DNA of 64,000 bases from Megaustenia siamemsis (GCA_032433765.1 JAVIAB010000024.1:16618648-16682647); one strand, 5' to 3'; positions 22,391 to 32,236 are shown, counted from the first letter of the stretch. The notes: generated by a model not told the origin, from the sequence alone. Made by a program: numbers and translations.

Positions 22391-22977
22391 CCATAAAAGG
22401 GCATTAAGTCGGCATAAATGTGTTGTGTTGTGATTTATTTGCACCTTTCGGCCCATCATATCCGACTTCAGCCCGTTTTTTTTTAGTACCGAGTTACCTT
22501 CCCTCTTTAATCCCTACTCTCTAAGCCAAATTGGTTGGTCTGTTACCAGAAGCACCACTTGGAGGTGGAGCAGGGTCCTAATATCAGCTCTGTTGTTCTC
22601 AATCCTATCGCATGATGTCAGCTGTGGGTTGCTAACCGCACGCAGCACAGTTGTTGACCTAGTGTTTTTTCCCCTCCCCCCTTTTGAACCAACTAATTAG
22701 TGAAAATAGAAAGAAAGAAAGAAAGAGAGAGAGATAGGGAGGAAAGGAGGAAAGGAAGAACAAAGATTACAAAAAAAGCACAAGGAGTGGAAACCAAATG
22801 TTAAATATAAATAGTAATATATGTTTCTTAAAGGTTTAAAAAGAACATGCCAAAGTTGCAATAAAAGGCATAATTGATTGCCTGATAAAGACGACATCTG
22901 GTGTTGCGTTTAAATGGAGCTACGTTTCTTTTTTTGCTAACATTGATACACCCACACTCGCTCTTTTTGATCTAGAA

Positions 22978-23000
22978 ACCAGAGGCGTAACCAGAATGGG
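22978..23000 (+). other. Possible hAT-type terminal motif
   Basis: ccagaggcgtaaccagaatg resembles the CAGNGGCGTAAC terminus of many hAT transposons. No second end found. Similar motifs near 31728-31745 (reverse) and 58612. Confidence 0.25.
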
Positions 23001-23067
23001 CGGGCGTGGTCTCTGTGTATAAATTAAACGTGGGGTGGGAGGGGATGAAGGGGGATAACGATGTTTA

Positions 23068-23421
23068 TTATTTTGTATGTTGAACACTGAAAGAATAGCT
23101 TTCACATTTTTTATGTTGAACTCTGATTGAAAGAATAGATTTCACATTTTGTATGTTGAACTCTGATTGAAAGAATAGATTTCACATTTTGTATGTTGAA
23201 CACTGAAAGAATAGATTTCACATTTTGTATGTTGAACACTGAAAGAATAGATTTCACATTTTGTATGTTGAACTCTGATTGAAAGAATAGATTTCACATT
23301 TTGTATGTTGAACTCTGATTGAAAGAATAGATTTCACATTTTGTATGTTGAACTCTGATTGAAAGAATAGATTTCACATTTTGTATGTTGAACTCTGATT
23401 GAAATAATAGATTTCACATTT
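23068..23421. repeat. 36/40-bp minisatellite
   Basis: About nine units around gtatgttgaactctgattga and aagaatagatttcacatttt. A 4-bp indel (ctgattga versus ctga) separates 40- and 36-bp classes. 23422-23660 has no gene. Confidence 0.92.
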
Positions 23422-23665
23422 CAGACAATTCACAATTTCTCCATCATAATTTTTGCTGATTCCTACAGCTCGCTGGTTCTACTCACCTTAGATCCGTCTG
23501 CTCAGATGCACCATAGTTCTTATTAGCTTCAACTTCAGACCAGTGGTTGTACCCACTATCAAAATCATCAAGTGCCGTGCCTGCGTGATTTATTATTCAC
23601 TTCCTGACTGACTATGACTGACTAATTCATTCATTGACCGACTAATTTGAGTGCCTGGCCGACTA

Positions 23666-24125
23666 GAGGAAAGTTGGAATGTTTAGTTACAACTTGCACA
23701 AAACTGGAGCCGCAATAGCTCAGTGGTTAGTGAACTGGACTAGAAAGGACAAGAGGTAGGGTTCGATCCCAATCGACGGCTTCCGGGTTCACCCAGACTC
23801 AAATGGGTACCGGATTTTTTTCTGGGAAAGTAATGCTGCACGGGCGTAATACCGACCACATTACCCCAAAAATCATGTGCTGAAGGTCTGTAAAATTTAT
23901 GGTTACTAACACCATATTCCCTATACGCCACTTGGCGTGATGCGGCTCCTTACTACTTTACTTGCAAAAAACTAGGAAAAAGAGATAGCGGATGAGACAG
24001 ATACTAGATAGCTTGGTGTGATAGACAAAGAACAGTCAACAACAGAATTGATACGACGTACTGTGGATAGAGAGTTGTAGAAGAACATGACCGTCTACGC
24101 CAACCGGTAAAGCACATGATGATAG
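23666..24125 (+). mobile_element. LINE L-C fragment split by SINE-A
   Basis: Left piece 23666-23705 (gaggaaagttggaatgttta, the KLEYLVTT region) and right piece 23961-24125 (KRDSG.. to the GATGAT-type end) are one L-C copy. L-A begins within a few bases of its end. Confidence 0.8.
23706..23960 (+). mobile_element. SINE-A, full length, 13-bp TSD
   Basis: Intact A box (tagctcagtggttagtg) and B box (gggttcgatccc), complete body and TTTACTT tail. Flanked by cttgcacaaaact at 23693-23705 and cttgcaaaaaact at 23961-23973. The 5' pol III promoter looks intact. Confidence 0.93.
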
Positions 24126-24601
24126 TCATAATATATTTAATATAACGTAGGCTGATGATACAGTCTTATGATACAGTCTTAATGATGCAGTCTTAATGAT
24201 ACAGTCTTAATGATACAGTCTTAATGATGCAGTCTTAATGATACAGTCTTAATGATACAGTCTTAATGATACAGTCTTAATGATACAGTCTTAATGATGC
24301 AGTCTTAATCGCTGAGAGTGAGTATGAGTTACAAGAAATGTTATTTCCTATTTTAGGAAGAAACAATCATCATATTTTGGCCATGCAATGAGAAGAGAAC
24401 TGCTGGAATATATTGTGACAACTGGAAAATTGAGGAGCGAAGAGTTAGATGGAAGCAAAGAGAAAAGATACACCAGACAGCTTAAGAGAATGGCTTGGCA
24501 GAAGGTCAATAACAGAAATGATAAATAACTGTCGAGATCGAAAACTGTAGAGAGACATGATCACCTACGCCAGCAGGCACGATATTTGATGATGATGATC
24601 A
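24126..24601 (+). mobile_element. LINE L-A with amplified YADD region and internal deletion
   Basis: Starts gtcataatatatttaata (compare 36352), reaches the codons for the RT motif ADDTVLI, which are expanded into a 14-bp array, continues into a block matching SENELQEML and jumps at about 24341 into RKKQSSYFGHAMRRE, losing most of the middle. Ends in GATGATGATGAT. 24602-24837 has no gene. Confidence 0.87.
24157..24309. repeat. 14-bp minisatellite grown from the RT active-site codons
   Basis: Eleven copies of gatacagtcttaat (first is 13 bp; three carry gatgcag). In intact L-A copies (36.38 and 53.68 kb) this string occurs once, encoding DTVLI directly after YAD. Fourteen is not a multiple of three, so the amplification destroys the frame. 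Confidence 0.93.
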
Positions 24602-24837
24602 CCATTTGTTGTAAGAAAGACCTCTTGGTCTGTCGCTTGCTATCGTTTGTTGAAACTGTGTCGATGTGGTTAAAGCTTTCATGTCTTCAGTTGACCAAAC
24701 CATTTAATTTGTTATTTCGATAGCGGTGGTAACTAACCGTCTTATTAGTTCTACGCCACGACACGGAGACTGACTCCCAACATAACAAAAATACATCACT
24801 TTCAGTGTTTAAAAAATATAAATATGATTTTAGACTT

Positions 24838-25690
24838 CTCTACTTACCAAGTAAGAAGGCGGCACAGAGGGCGGAAGCCTCAGTTCTCGACAAATGATGA
24901 TTTGCCGTTAGTTCTTGTAAGTATCGGTTGTTTCTTAGTCCCATAATTCTTCTTCTTCTTCTTTTCTCTTTTCACTTATACCAAAAGGTGTCGTGGTTAT
25001 ATCATTTGTCGTTCTTGAGCTGCTCGAACTGTCTGAATTAGTGATTTTCCTTTGTTGTTACATGTCTCTGTGACTGCATCCATCCATCTTCTTCGATATC
25101 TTCCTCTTGGTCTTTTTCCATGCATTCTCGAGAAGAACGTCCTTGATGGTGATTGGTGAGGATTCATTCTGACCAGGCGGCCCAACCATTTAAGTTGTTG
25201 CTCTATATATTCTTGACAGGGTTTTATTCCTACCATTTTTCTTATGGTTTCATTTGGTATTCTATCTCTTCCTGTGTTGTTTGTTACTTTTCTCAAACAT
25301 CGCGTCTCACATGTATTGATCTTTCTTAAATGTGATTTAGAAAGGGTCCATGTTTTACTTTCATAGCACAAAGTTGGTATGAAAATGCTATTTATTATTT
25401 GTTGTTTAGCTGTTATAGAAATGTTTCGATGTCTTAAAAATGGTGAAAGCAGTCCCATAATCGAGCCTTCCAAATTAACTGTTCTACCTAGCGTTTCTTC
25501 TGGTCTTCCTCCTTTTCTTTTACCAGATGGTTTCCACATGAATGCCTGAAGAGCAAGTCTTTCTTCATCCATTCCTAGCACATGACCGATGTATTTCCAA
25601 CGCCGTCTTCTTATAAAGCTTGACGTGTACTCTTGTTTGGTTTTGTCTCTTATCTTATCTGATTCAGAGATAAAAACCTCCATTTATTAG
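24838..25690 (-). mobile_element. LINE L-F fragment, split by LINE L-I
   Basis: Upstream half (25690 to 25451) encodes TSSFIRRRRWKYIGHVLGMD, EERLALQAFMWKPSGKRKGG and RPEETLGRTVNLEGSIMGL. Downstream half (24947 to 24838) resumes IMGLRNNRYLQELTANHHLS then RTEASALCAAFLLGK and stop. The two halves join when L-I (24948-25450) is removed. Confidence 0.88.
24948..25450 (-). mobile_element. LINE L-I inserted in L-F, 11-bp TSD
   Basis: Encodes LSPFLRHRNISITAKQQIIN, SIFIPTLCYESKTWTLSKSH, TCETRCLRKVTNNTGRDRIP, PCQEYIEQQLKWLGRLVRMN and CNNKGKSLIQTVRAAQERQM, then a stop and an AAG-type tail. Flanked by agtcccataat at 24937-24947 and 25451-25461. The insertion fused in frame to the host LINE, giving a 228-codon open frame (24997-25683) from two unrelated LINE C-termini. 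Confidence 0.92.
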
Positions 25691-25851
25691 CATAAAATGT
25701 GTGCTTCATCGATCAAGCACACGGAGATTTACGTTAATGGGAAACCAATAGAAGGAGAAATTCGGGATTTGAAAGCGAAGATTCTGTGGTTGAAGGAAAC
25801 AAATTAATGTAAAAGCGTGAATTAGTTGAGCTCTACAGAAGACTGTTCTGT

Positions 25852-26112
25852 GTGTTACCGGGGCCCCAATATGAGTAAAGAATAGTGACACTGTGACCTT
25901 CCAGGCATGTCGTAAGAGGCGACTAAGGAGGTTGATTCCATGGCTTGACATGCTGTCATTGTAAAAAGTATTGTTAAGGAAAAATATCCATAGATTTTAG
26001 AAGCAGCGATCTTGGCAATATGTGCCATTTTGGCAGATAAAGTTTCTGTTTTTGAGATTGTGGTTCTGCCCTATGTGCCGTCTTCGTCTCGAAAGGACAG
26101 TAGTAGTAGTTG
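25852..26112 (+). mobile_element. Rep-E copy
   Basis: About 260 bp. Contains gtgttaccggggcc, cttccaggcatgtcgtaaga, gcgactaaggaggttgatt, ccatagattttagaag and cctatgtgccgtcttcgtct, ending in agtagtagtag. A second copy on the other strand lies at 30711-30966. Non-coding, class unknown. Confidence 0.72.
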
Positions 26113-26189
26113 TACAGAAGACATGGCACAAAATGGGAAAATCTAACGTAAAGTTTAGCATGGTTTCTTCACGGACAAAAAAAAACTAT

Positions 26190-26232
26190 AAAAAAAAAGT
26201 AAAGGTACCCTCCACGCCTTTCTAGCAGTATG
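26190..26232 (-). mobile_element. SINE-A2-like tail stub
   Basis: gtaaaggtaccctccacgcc then gcagtatggggaatat resembles the 3' end of SINE-A2 (57.65 kb). Body and head absent. Confidence 0.45.
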
Positions 26233-26242
26233 GGGAATATAG

Positions 26243-26530
26243 ATATTGTTCTTCTTCTACCTTTCAGCTCCTTGTGGAGCATAGGTCTTCAACATTCTCC
26301 TAAGATCATTCCATGTCTTCCCCATCATCTTCATCTCTGCTTCTATCTGTCTTCTCCAAGAATTAATTGGTCTTCCTCTTTGTCTTTTCCCCTGGGGATT
26401 CCAAAAAAGGACCTGTTGTGTAATACTCTCAAGTGGCATCCGCAGTGTGTGTCCTATCCAGCGCCATCGTCTTCGCTGTATCTCTTTATCCACTGGTATT
26501 TCACTGGTACATTTCCATAATTCTATGTTA
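26243..26530 (-). mobile_element. LINE L-D 3' fragment, best open copy
   Basis: Open frame 26257-26493 (78 codons): MDKEIQRRRWRWIGHTLRMP, LESITQQVLFWNPQGKRQRG, RPINSWRRQIEAEMKMMGKT and LRRMLKTYAPQGAER. Basic C-terminal LINE region. The upstream edge (tttccataattctatgttag) is duplicated beyond the adjacent SINE at 26821-26841. Confidence 0.87.
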
Positions 26531-26544
26531 GTGACACTGAACTA

Positions 26545-26803
26545 TAAGTAAAAGTAAAGAGCCCCCGTCACGCCAAGTGGCGTATAAGGAGTATGGTGTT
26601 AGTGACCATAAATTTTACAGACCTTCGGCACATGATTTTTGGGGTAATGTGGTCGGTATTACGCCCGTGCCGCTTTACTTCCCAGAAAAAAATACGGTAC
26701 CCATTTAAGGCTGGGTGAACCCGGAAGCCGTCGGTTGGGATCGAACCCTACCTCTTGTCCTTTGTAGTCCAGTTCACTAACCACTGAGCTATTGCGGCTC
26801 CCG
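26545..26803 (-). mobile_element. SINE-A, full length
   Basis: Head, body and TTTACTTTTACTT tail complete. Flanks share gaactata/gactata weakly, and both sides carry the L-D string catttccataattctatgtt, so the insertion may be associated with a local duplication. 26850-27307 has no gene. Confidence 0.9.
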
Positions 26804-27307
26804 ACTATATGACTGATACATTTCCATAATTCTATGTTAGTGATAAACTCTACTTTAGTAAAAAAAAAAAAATACTTTACTTTTTTCTGCGTACAGAGCA
26901 AACTATTCAGTAGACGTTCCGTAATTTAACCTCTAGTTTAACTGTATCATGTTCAAGAGAAGTTTATAAAAATAAACAGCCTAACATAAACTCCACTCAA
27001 TAGATGAAAGGTATAACATGAAACTTAACATGTCGGGGCCAGAAACTGTAAAGATAAGTAGATCACTTAACATTTATGTTTAAACAAGCTTTATATTTCA
27101 AGTACCTCGTAAACAGGTTTCCCTGAGGATGAAAGATTGGAACCAGATGCCACACAGCGATGGTGTTGCATGCGGTTGTTAATAACTTAAAAAATGCGCA
27201 CACATTGCTCACAACACACTGCACACTCAATAGCGACCTGGCGTGATACCGACCACACCGCTGTTAAAATGTGTCGTCGTTCGGCACCACTGACAGATTT
27301 CGCCAAC

Positions 27308-27865
27308 CTATCATCATCATCATCATCATTAATTGCCGTCTCCGCATCGAAGGTTGGCTACCATAGAGCGCCATTCCACTCCGTCTCTTGCTTTGATGGT
27401 GCAGACTGTCATAGGCTGACTTGTCCATCTTTTGATGTTACTCGTCCATGTGTGTCTACTTCTGCCTCTTTTACCTTGTATTTTCCCTTCCAATATTACT
27501 TTTAGTAGGCTGTTGTGTTTTTTAACATGGCCCACAAATTTCATTTCTCTTGTTCTAATTGTGTTTAGTAGTTCTCATTTCATTTTTAATTGTTTTAAAA
27601 CTTCATCGTTTGTTTTCTTTTCTTTCCACCCAATTCTACCTATTCTTCCATATATCCACATTTCAAAGTCTTCATTTTTCTGTTTTGTTTTCTTGTCTAA
27701 TGTCCATGTTTCTGCACCACACAGGAATATTGAGAAGATGTAACATTTTGCTATTCTTAGATTTAGTCCTGGTGTTATTTGTTTTGATGTTAGTATACTT
27801 TTCACGGCATTAAAATGACTTTTTACCATACCTAATCTTTCGCCAACCTGTATTGTCAAGTATTA
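27308..27865 (-). mobile_element. LINE L-B longer fragment
   Basis: Minus strand: KQITPGLNLRIAKCYIFSIF, LCGAETWTLDKKTKQKNEDF, EMWIYGRIGRIGWKEKKTND, EVLKQLKMK, then with frameshifts the KFVGHVKKHNSLLKVILEGK block and the NLRCGDGN end with GATGAT tail. Includes the conserved YGAETWT-type motif but not YADD. 27866-28064 holds no gene; an A-run lies near 27979-27999. Confidence 0.87.
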
Positions 27866-28198
27866 CACAATGTATGTTATTGACTTCAAAATGGCATTAA
27901 GGGCCAATACTTTCTGTATTTTATCTTCAATGATTATTAGAACAATATTCAGAAAATACAATTAAAATAAATTGTCTCAAAAAAAAAAAAAAAAAAAAAA
28001 TCGTAAGGGAAAAATAACAAAGCATGTTTTAAAATTAAAATCGTTATTTTATTTTCACCTATAGAAAAGGTAAAATGTAATTTGGCCATGAAATAAAGAA
28101 GAGAACAGCTGGAATATATTGTAACGACTGGGAAAATTGAGGCACGAAGAGACAAAGGGAAGCAAAGAGAAAAGATACCAGACAGCTTAAAAGAATGG

Positions 28199-28439
28199 GG
28201 TAAGGCATAAAAATGCGAAGCTGAATGTGAGGAAAAATTAAAAAATATATATAAAATGGTATGTAAGAAGCTTTGCGTGATAAGTGGACGACACAGACTA
28301 AACGACGTTTCGGCCCAATAGACCTTCATCGGGGAACAAACAAAAAAACACACACCGTTATTAGTTTTGGTCTGTGTCGTCCACTTATCACCGAAAGCTT
28401 CTTACATACCATTTTTTTTCTATTTTTTTAATTTGTCCT
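28199..28439. mobile_element. Foldback element with 70-bp arms, 16-bp TSD
   Basis: Arms at 28229-28298 and 28370-28439 are near-perfect inverted repeats (left contains ggtatgtaagaagctttgcg and gataagtggacgacacagac). Loop 28299-28369. Insertion duplicated cagcttaaaagaatgg (28183-28198 and 28440-28455). The left 30 bp are outside the hairpin. No coding capacity. The loop on the minus strand shows a hammerhead-like string. Confidence 0.9.
28304..28332 (-). other. Hammerhead-like core in the foldback loop
   Basis: Minus strand reads CCGATGA, then A-GGTC-TATTG-GGCC (possible 4-bp stem II), then GAAACGTC. This differs from the hammerhead core by one base in CUGAUGA and has an unpaired A before stem II. 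The flanking 70-bp arms could act as stem I or III. Activity is doubtful. Confidence 0.4.
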
Positions 28440-28559
28440 CAGCTTAAAAGAATGGCTTGGCAGAAGATCAGCAATGGATATGATAACTGTCGTGATCGAA
28501 AGCTGTGGAGAGAGACATGATCACCTACGCCAGCAGGCCCGGTATTTAATGATGATGGA

Positions 28560-28935
28560 AAAGGTCCAAACGAATCCTGCTGTCTTACGAGAGGGATGGA
28601 TACCTGCAACATCCAAGGAGGGATCAAGTCATCATACTTCGCCTACGCACTGGCCACAACAGAACGAGAAACCACATTTTCACCAAACTCAAAATAGGAA
28701 CTACCAGCCTTTGCCACTGTACACTGGATAATATGACAACAAAACATGTTCTTTAGGATTGCCCCTAGTACACAGACCTAAGAAGAGCAATGTGGTCTAC
28801 ACCCACCTCCCTGGAAGAGAAACTATATGGGGCAACCGAATCACTTAAACAGACAGCTGCCTTCATTAGAGAGTCCGGAATCCTAGTCTGAATGAGCCAT
28901 GATCGCAGAAGAATAAGAAGAATCCTACTGTCTCA
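28560..28935 (+). mobile_element. Jockey-like LINE L-K 3' end
   Basis: Reads RDQVIILRLRTGHNRTRNHI, FTKLKIGTTSLCHCTLDNMT, TKHVL, DCP, YTDLRRAMWSTPTSLEEKLY and KQTAAFIRESGILV with two in-frame stops. This is the C-terminal Cys/His-type tail (CxCxxxxxTxxHxLxxCP) seen after RNase H in Jockey-like LINEs. A second copy is at 31.0 kb. Confidence 0.82.
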
Positions 28936-28964
28936 GATTGATTCATTCATTTGTTTTCCTCTCG

Positions 28965-29140
28965 GGTCGAAGAAAGCACATAAGATGGAAGTCTTAGTTC
29001 TCCACGATTTCCAATTTCTTATAGTTCCTGTAGGTCATGGTTGTATCTTAGTTCCATGGTTGAGCCTTCCCTGGTTATTGTTCTTTATAGCGATTCTCTT
29101 GTTTTATTTTGTTTTCTTTTACCATGTAGTTTCCATGTGA
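28965..29140 (-). mobile_element. LINE L-F 3' fragment
   Basis: Minus strand matches the end of L-F: GIHMETTW, a decayed basic stretch, REGSTMELRYNHDLQEL and LRLPSYVLSSTRG, aligning with SIMGLRNNRYLQEL at 24.9 kb. Frames broken. Confidence 0.7.
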
Positions 29141-29142
29141 AT

Positions 29143-29266
29143 ACCTACTGCCTTGTGGGTGAGACTTTTTAGTCAAAGGCTAGCGGAGCCAACCGTAAAC
29201 AACCGACGGAAGGCAACAGAAAACTACCATCGTAACTTCTTTGTACAATCATGAATCACCACAATA
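29143..29266 (+). repeat. Module F, second copy
   Basis: Contains gtgggtgagactttttagtc, ggctagcggagccaaccgta and gtacaatcatgaatcaccac, as at 8.1-8.2 kb, and again passes directly into L-A, this time at the RKKQSS codons. Confidence 0.75.
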
Positions 29267-29512
29267 AGGAAGAAACAATCATCATGTTTTTGGTCACGTA
29301 ATAAGAAGAGAACAGCTGGAATATATTATAACAACTGGGAAAATTGATGGACGAAGAGATAGAGGGAAGCAAGGAGAAGAAATACCAAACAGCTTAAGAG
29401 AATGGCTTGGCAGAGGCTCAACATTAGAAATGATAAATAACTGTCGAGATCGAAAGTTGTGGAGAGACATGATCACCTAAGCCAGCAGGCCCGGTACTTG
29501 ATGATGATGATT
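29267..29512 (+). mobile_element. LINE L-A 3' fragment
   Basis: Begins aggaagaaacaatcatcatg, runs through EQLEYIITTGKIDGRRDRGK and ends RPGT with GATGATGATGA. Stop-containing. 5' edge joined to module F. Confidence 0.85.
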
Positions 29513-29569
29513 CCATGTGAATGTCTCATGGGGATGTCTTTTTGTCACGGATTATGGTTTGTAAAATAT

Positions 29570-29725
29570 AGCCACCTTATTTTTTGGACTGTGCGAAGTC
29601 GAGGCCTGTCCGTTCTTTGATCTTATCTTGCCATCTATTCCTATGTCCACATATCCCTCTCGCTCTTTTAACATTTCCTTACAGAACGATCATTGCTCGG
29701 CCAGTAAATAAATCAATAATATAAA
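29570..29725 (-). mobile_element. LINE L-L fragment
   Basis: Minus strand reads a decayed RHRNRWQDKIKERTGLDFAQ block, typical of the last ~40 residues of LINE reverse transcriptases (RWxDxIKExTGLxF). Only copy seen here. 29726-29964 has no gene. Confidence 0.55.
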
Positions 29726-29964
29726 TATGGGCACTTAATGTTGTCCTTACGGCGTGCAGGGATCCCCTTTTGTTCATTTATTCTCTGTCCTTTTTATGTT
29801 TATATGACACATACGGTCACCATATCACCACTCTTTGTTTGTCTTGTCTTTAACCCGACCACACACTGTTGTTTAACTTCAGTTAATTGTCAACAATTCT
29901 TTGCCGTGCCGCTCACACGCATACGTACATACGCACACATACATACATACAAATACACACGCGC

Positions 29965-30303
29965 ATATATTTGGTTATTTTGTTATTTGGCTATGGAAGG
30001 CCCCGGTATCACTGAAAACGAATTAAAATCCATAATTGCTCAGCTGCTCGTGCCAGCGTAATCATCCGAATTAATATCTCATCTCCCAAACAAAGAAAGG
30101 TAACTGCAGTCCCCATCGTAGCAGTCTCAGCACACGCCAAAAGACATAAGGCGAAACCGCGCAGAAATTGAACACAGCCAACTGTTCCCTGTCATACGAT
30201 ATAATTGTTCATCGTAAACAATTGGAATATCGAAACACGATCAAAACGGATGAGACACACAGCTCACGGTGTGCACAGAGCACTTAACTCAGTAGCTCCT
30301 GCA
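29965..30303 (-). mobile_element. Rep-B copy
   Basis: Same block order as at 17.5 kb, but 5' end extends to the ggagctactgagtt block. The 3' tail is a ccaaataacaaaataacc-type sequence near 29970-29995. Short ORF overlap at 29738-30061 is coincidental. Confidence 0.8.
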
Positions 30304-30510
30304 CGCACATATATATGAATAAGTATGTACATTTGAATAGGCACACTCTCACTCACTCACATACACAAGCAAACTCACTCACGTACATATACACACTCGT
30401 CCATACATTAACACAAAAACACACACTGACTCTCACACATTCTATTACAAACACTAACACAGACAAACCCACATGTATTCACTTACAAACACACACTGAC
30501 ACTCAAAGCT
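30304..30510. repeat. CA-rich low-complexity tract
   Basis: Interrupted ACAC/CTCA runs. 30511-30687 is unassigned. Confidence 0.75.
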
Positions 30511-30687
30511 AACCACCAATTCTAGCTGACAGCACCACGTACTGATATCTGCGTTTTCTTCCCAACACATCTGAATTGCGAAATGTTGGGGTCTGGGATG
30601 ATGCGTTCCGTCTAGATCCCTACTCGCTTGCTCAGGCTGGTACTTCTTCTTCTTCTTTTCTTCCTCTTTTGCCATTTCATCGTCAAG

Positions 30688-30988
30688 GGGATATATATAT
30701 ATATATATATCGTCCTTTCGAGCCGAAGACGGCACATAGGGCAGAACCACATCTCAAAAACAGAAACCTTGCGTGCCAAAATGGCACACATTGCAGAGAT
30801 TACTACTTCCAAAATCTATGGCTCTGTTTCCATAACAATACTTTTTACAATGACAGCTTGTCAAGCCATCGATCAACCTCCTTAGTCGCCTCTTACGACA
30901 TGCCTGGAAGGTCACAGTATCACTATTCTTTACTTCCCACATAATGAGGCCCCGGTAACACACGGTAAATATATATATATATATACAC
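30688..30988 (-). mobile_element. Rep-E between two AT dinucleotide tracts
   Basis: Rep-E on the minus strand (30711-30966), with an AT tract on each side (30691-30710 and 30967-30985). Either the element inserted in a TA microsatellite and duplicated it, or TA tracts belong to the element's ends. The 25.9-kb copy has no TA tracts, favouring insertion. Confidence 0.72.
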
Positions 30989-31002
30989 ACACACAAATCT
31001 GC

Positions 31003-31257
31003 GATCAAGACTCAATCAGAGTAGGATTCCAGACTCTCTCTCTCTCTCATGAAGTCCGCTGTCTGTTTAAGTGATTCGATTGCCCCATATAGTTTCTCTT
31101 CAAGGGAGGTGGGTGTGGACCACATTGCTCTTCTCAGGTCTGTGTACTGGGGGCAATCATGTAGAACATGTTTTGTAGTCATATTGTCCAGTGTACAGAG
31201 GCATAGGCTGGTTGTACCTATTTTGAATTTGGTGAATATGTGATTTCTCATTCTATT
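31003..31257 (-). mobile_element. Jockey-like LINE L-K 3' end, minus copy
   Basis: Open frame 31012-31251 (79 codons): MRNHIFTKFKIGTTSLCLCT, LDNMTTKHVLHDCPQYTDLR, RAMWSTPTSLEEKLYGAIES and a short end. Intact CxC..H..C motif (CLCTLDNMTTKHVLHDC). Very similar to the 28.6-kb copy. Confidence 0.85.
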
Positions 31258-31690
31258 GTGGCCAGTGCGTAGGCGAAGTATGATGAGGGGAGATATAATT
31301 TGCAGTCTTTTGCTCCTCTGTTCGCCTCTGCTGCTGTTATGTTTCCTAGTGCTTCTAATATTCCATCAATCCATTTGTTTCGTGGTCGGCACTTGGGTCT
31401 GGTATTCTCGCAACGTTTATTGGGGGCTCGTTGTGTTGTGTTTTGATCTTTCTGCCTTGTCACGTGGCTAAACCATTTTATCTGTTGTTTCTTTTTATAT
31501 TCTATGGGGGGGGGGGGGTGGGCGCGCTATTCCTAGCTTTTTTCTCAGTTCTTCATTTCTGATCTTATTTCTCAGACTGTTTCCTGTCAGTCGTCTAACA
31601 CATTTCATCTCAGTTGAGGTTATTTTTCTTATTGTTCTTGCAGCTATAATTCTCTGGTTGCTTCCAAAATAGGCTACTTAATTCCACAAT
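31258..31690 (-). mobile_element. LINE L-J fragment
   Basis: Minus strand: KWFSHVTRQKDQNTTQRAPN, CENTRPKCRPRNKWIDGILE and YLPSSYFAYALAT, then a GT-rich interruption with a poly-G run (31506-31518). A LINE C-terminus from a family different from L-A. Related pieces at 39.6 and 58.95 kb. 31691-32094 holds no gene; a hAT-like motif lies near 31728-31745. Confidence 0.72.
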
Positions 31691-32094
31691 GAGCTTAACT
31701 TAGTCAAGAGTGCATGTGTCCCCTACCTCTAACCTGGTTACGCCACTGAAATCAACATCAGAGACCGTCATGTTTATACACTCGTTTTAGCTGTGTAATA
31801 CCACAGCCTTGAACTTTCACCCTGCACTGAAAGAATGCCACTTGGGAATTACTATAAAAACACATCAATAAACACAAAAACAGAATTGCATTTTAAAAAA
31901 AAACAGCTCACACTAAAATGTGTTATTTCTCAAAACGTTAAAGGACCGGCTATGTACGGAGTATTGTGGGTTGGGTTCGTCATTAAATTACTCCTGACTG
32001 AATGATCGTTCATCGTTGCAACAATGGAACTGGAGACCTGACAGAAATGACTTTGAGAACAAAAACTTATTTACTTTGTTGTGACAGACGTTGT

Positions 32095-32236
32095 TGCCCC
32101 TGGGAAAGTAAAGCGACACGGGCGTAATTCCGACCACATTACCCCAAAAATCATGTGCCGAAGGTCTGTGAAATGTATGGTCACTAACATCACATTCCCT
32201 ATACGCCACTTGGCGTGACGGGGGCACTTTACTGAA
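32095..32236 (+). mobile_element. SINE-A, 5' truncated
   Basis: Only the 3' half is present: tgggaaagtaaagcgacac, ttccgaccacattacccc, the aaaaatcatgtgccgaaggt block and tail gggggcactttact. Promoter boxes absent. Runs straight into L-E. Confidence 0.85.

Larger units (their letters stand above)
28065..28557 (+). mobile_element. LINE L-A 3' fragment split by a hairpin element
   Basis: Left piece 28080-28198 (QLEYIVTTGKIEARRDKGKQ region) and right piece 28440-28557 (RMAWQK to the GATGAT end). The 241-bp insertion between them created a 16-bp duplication. Confidence 0.88.
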
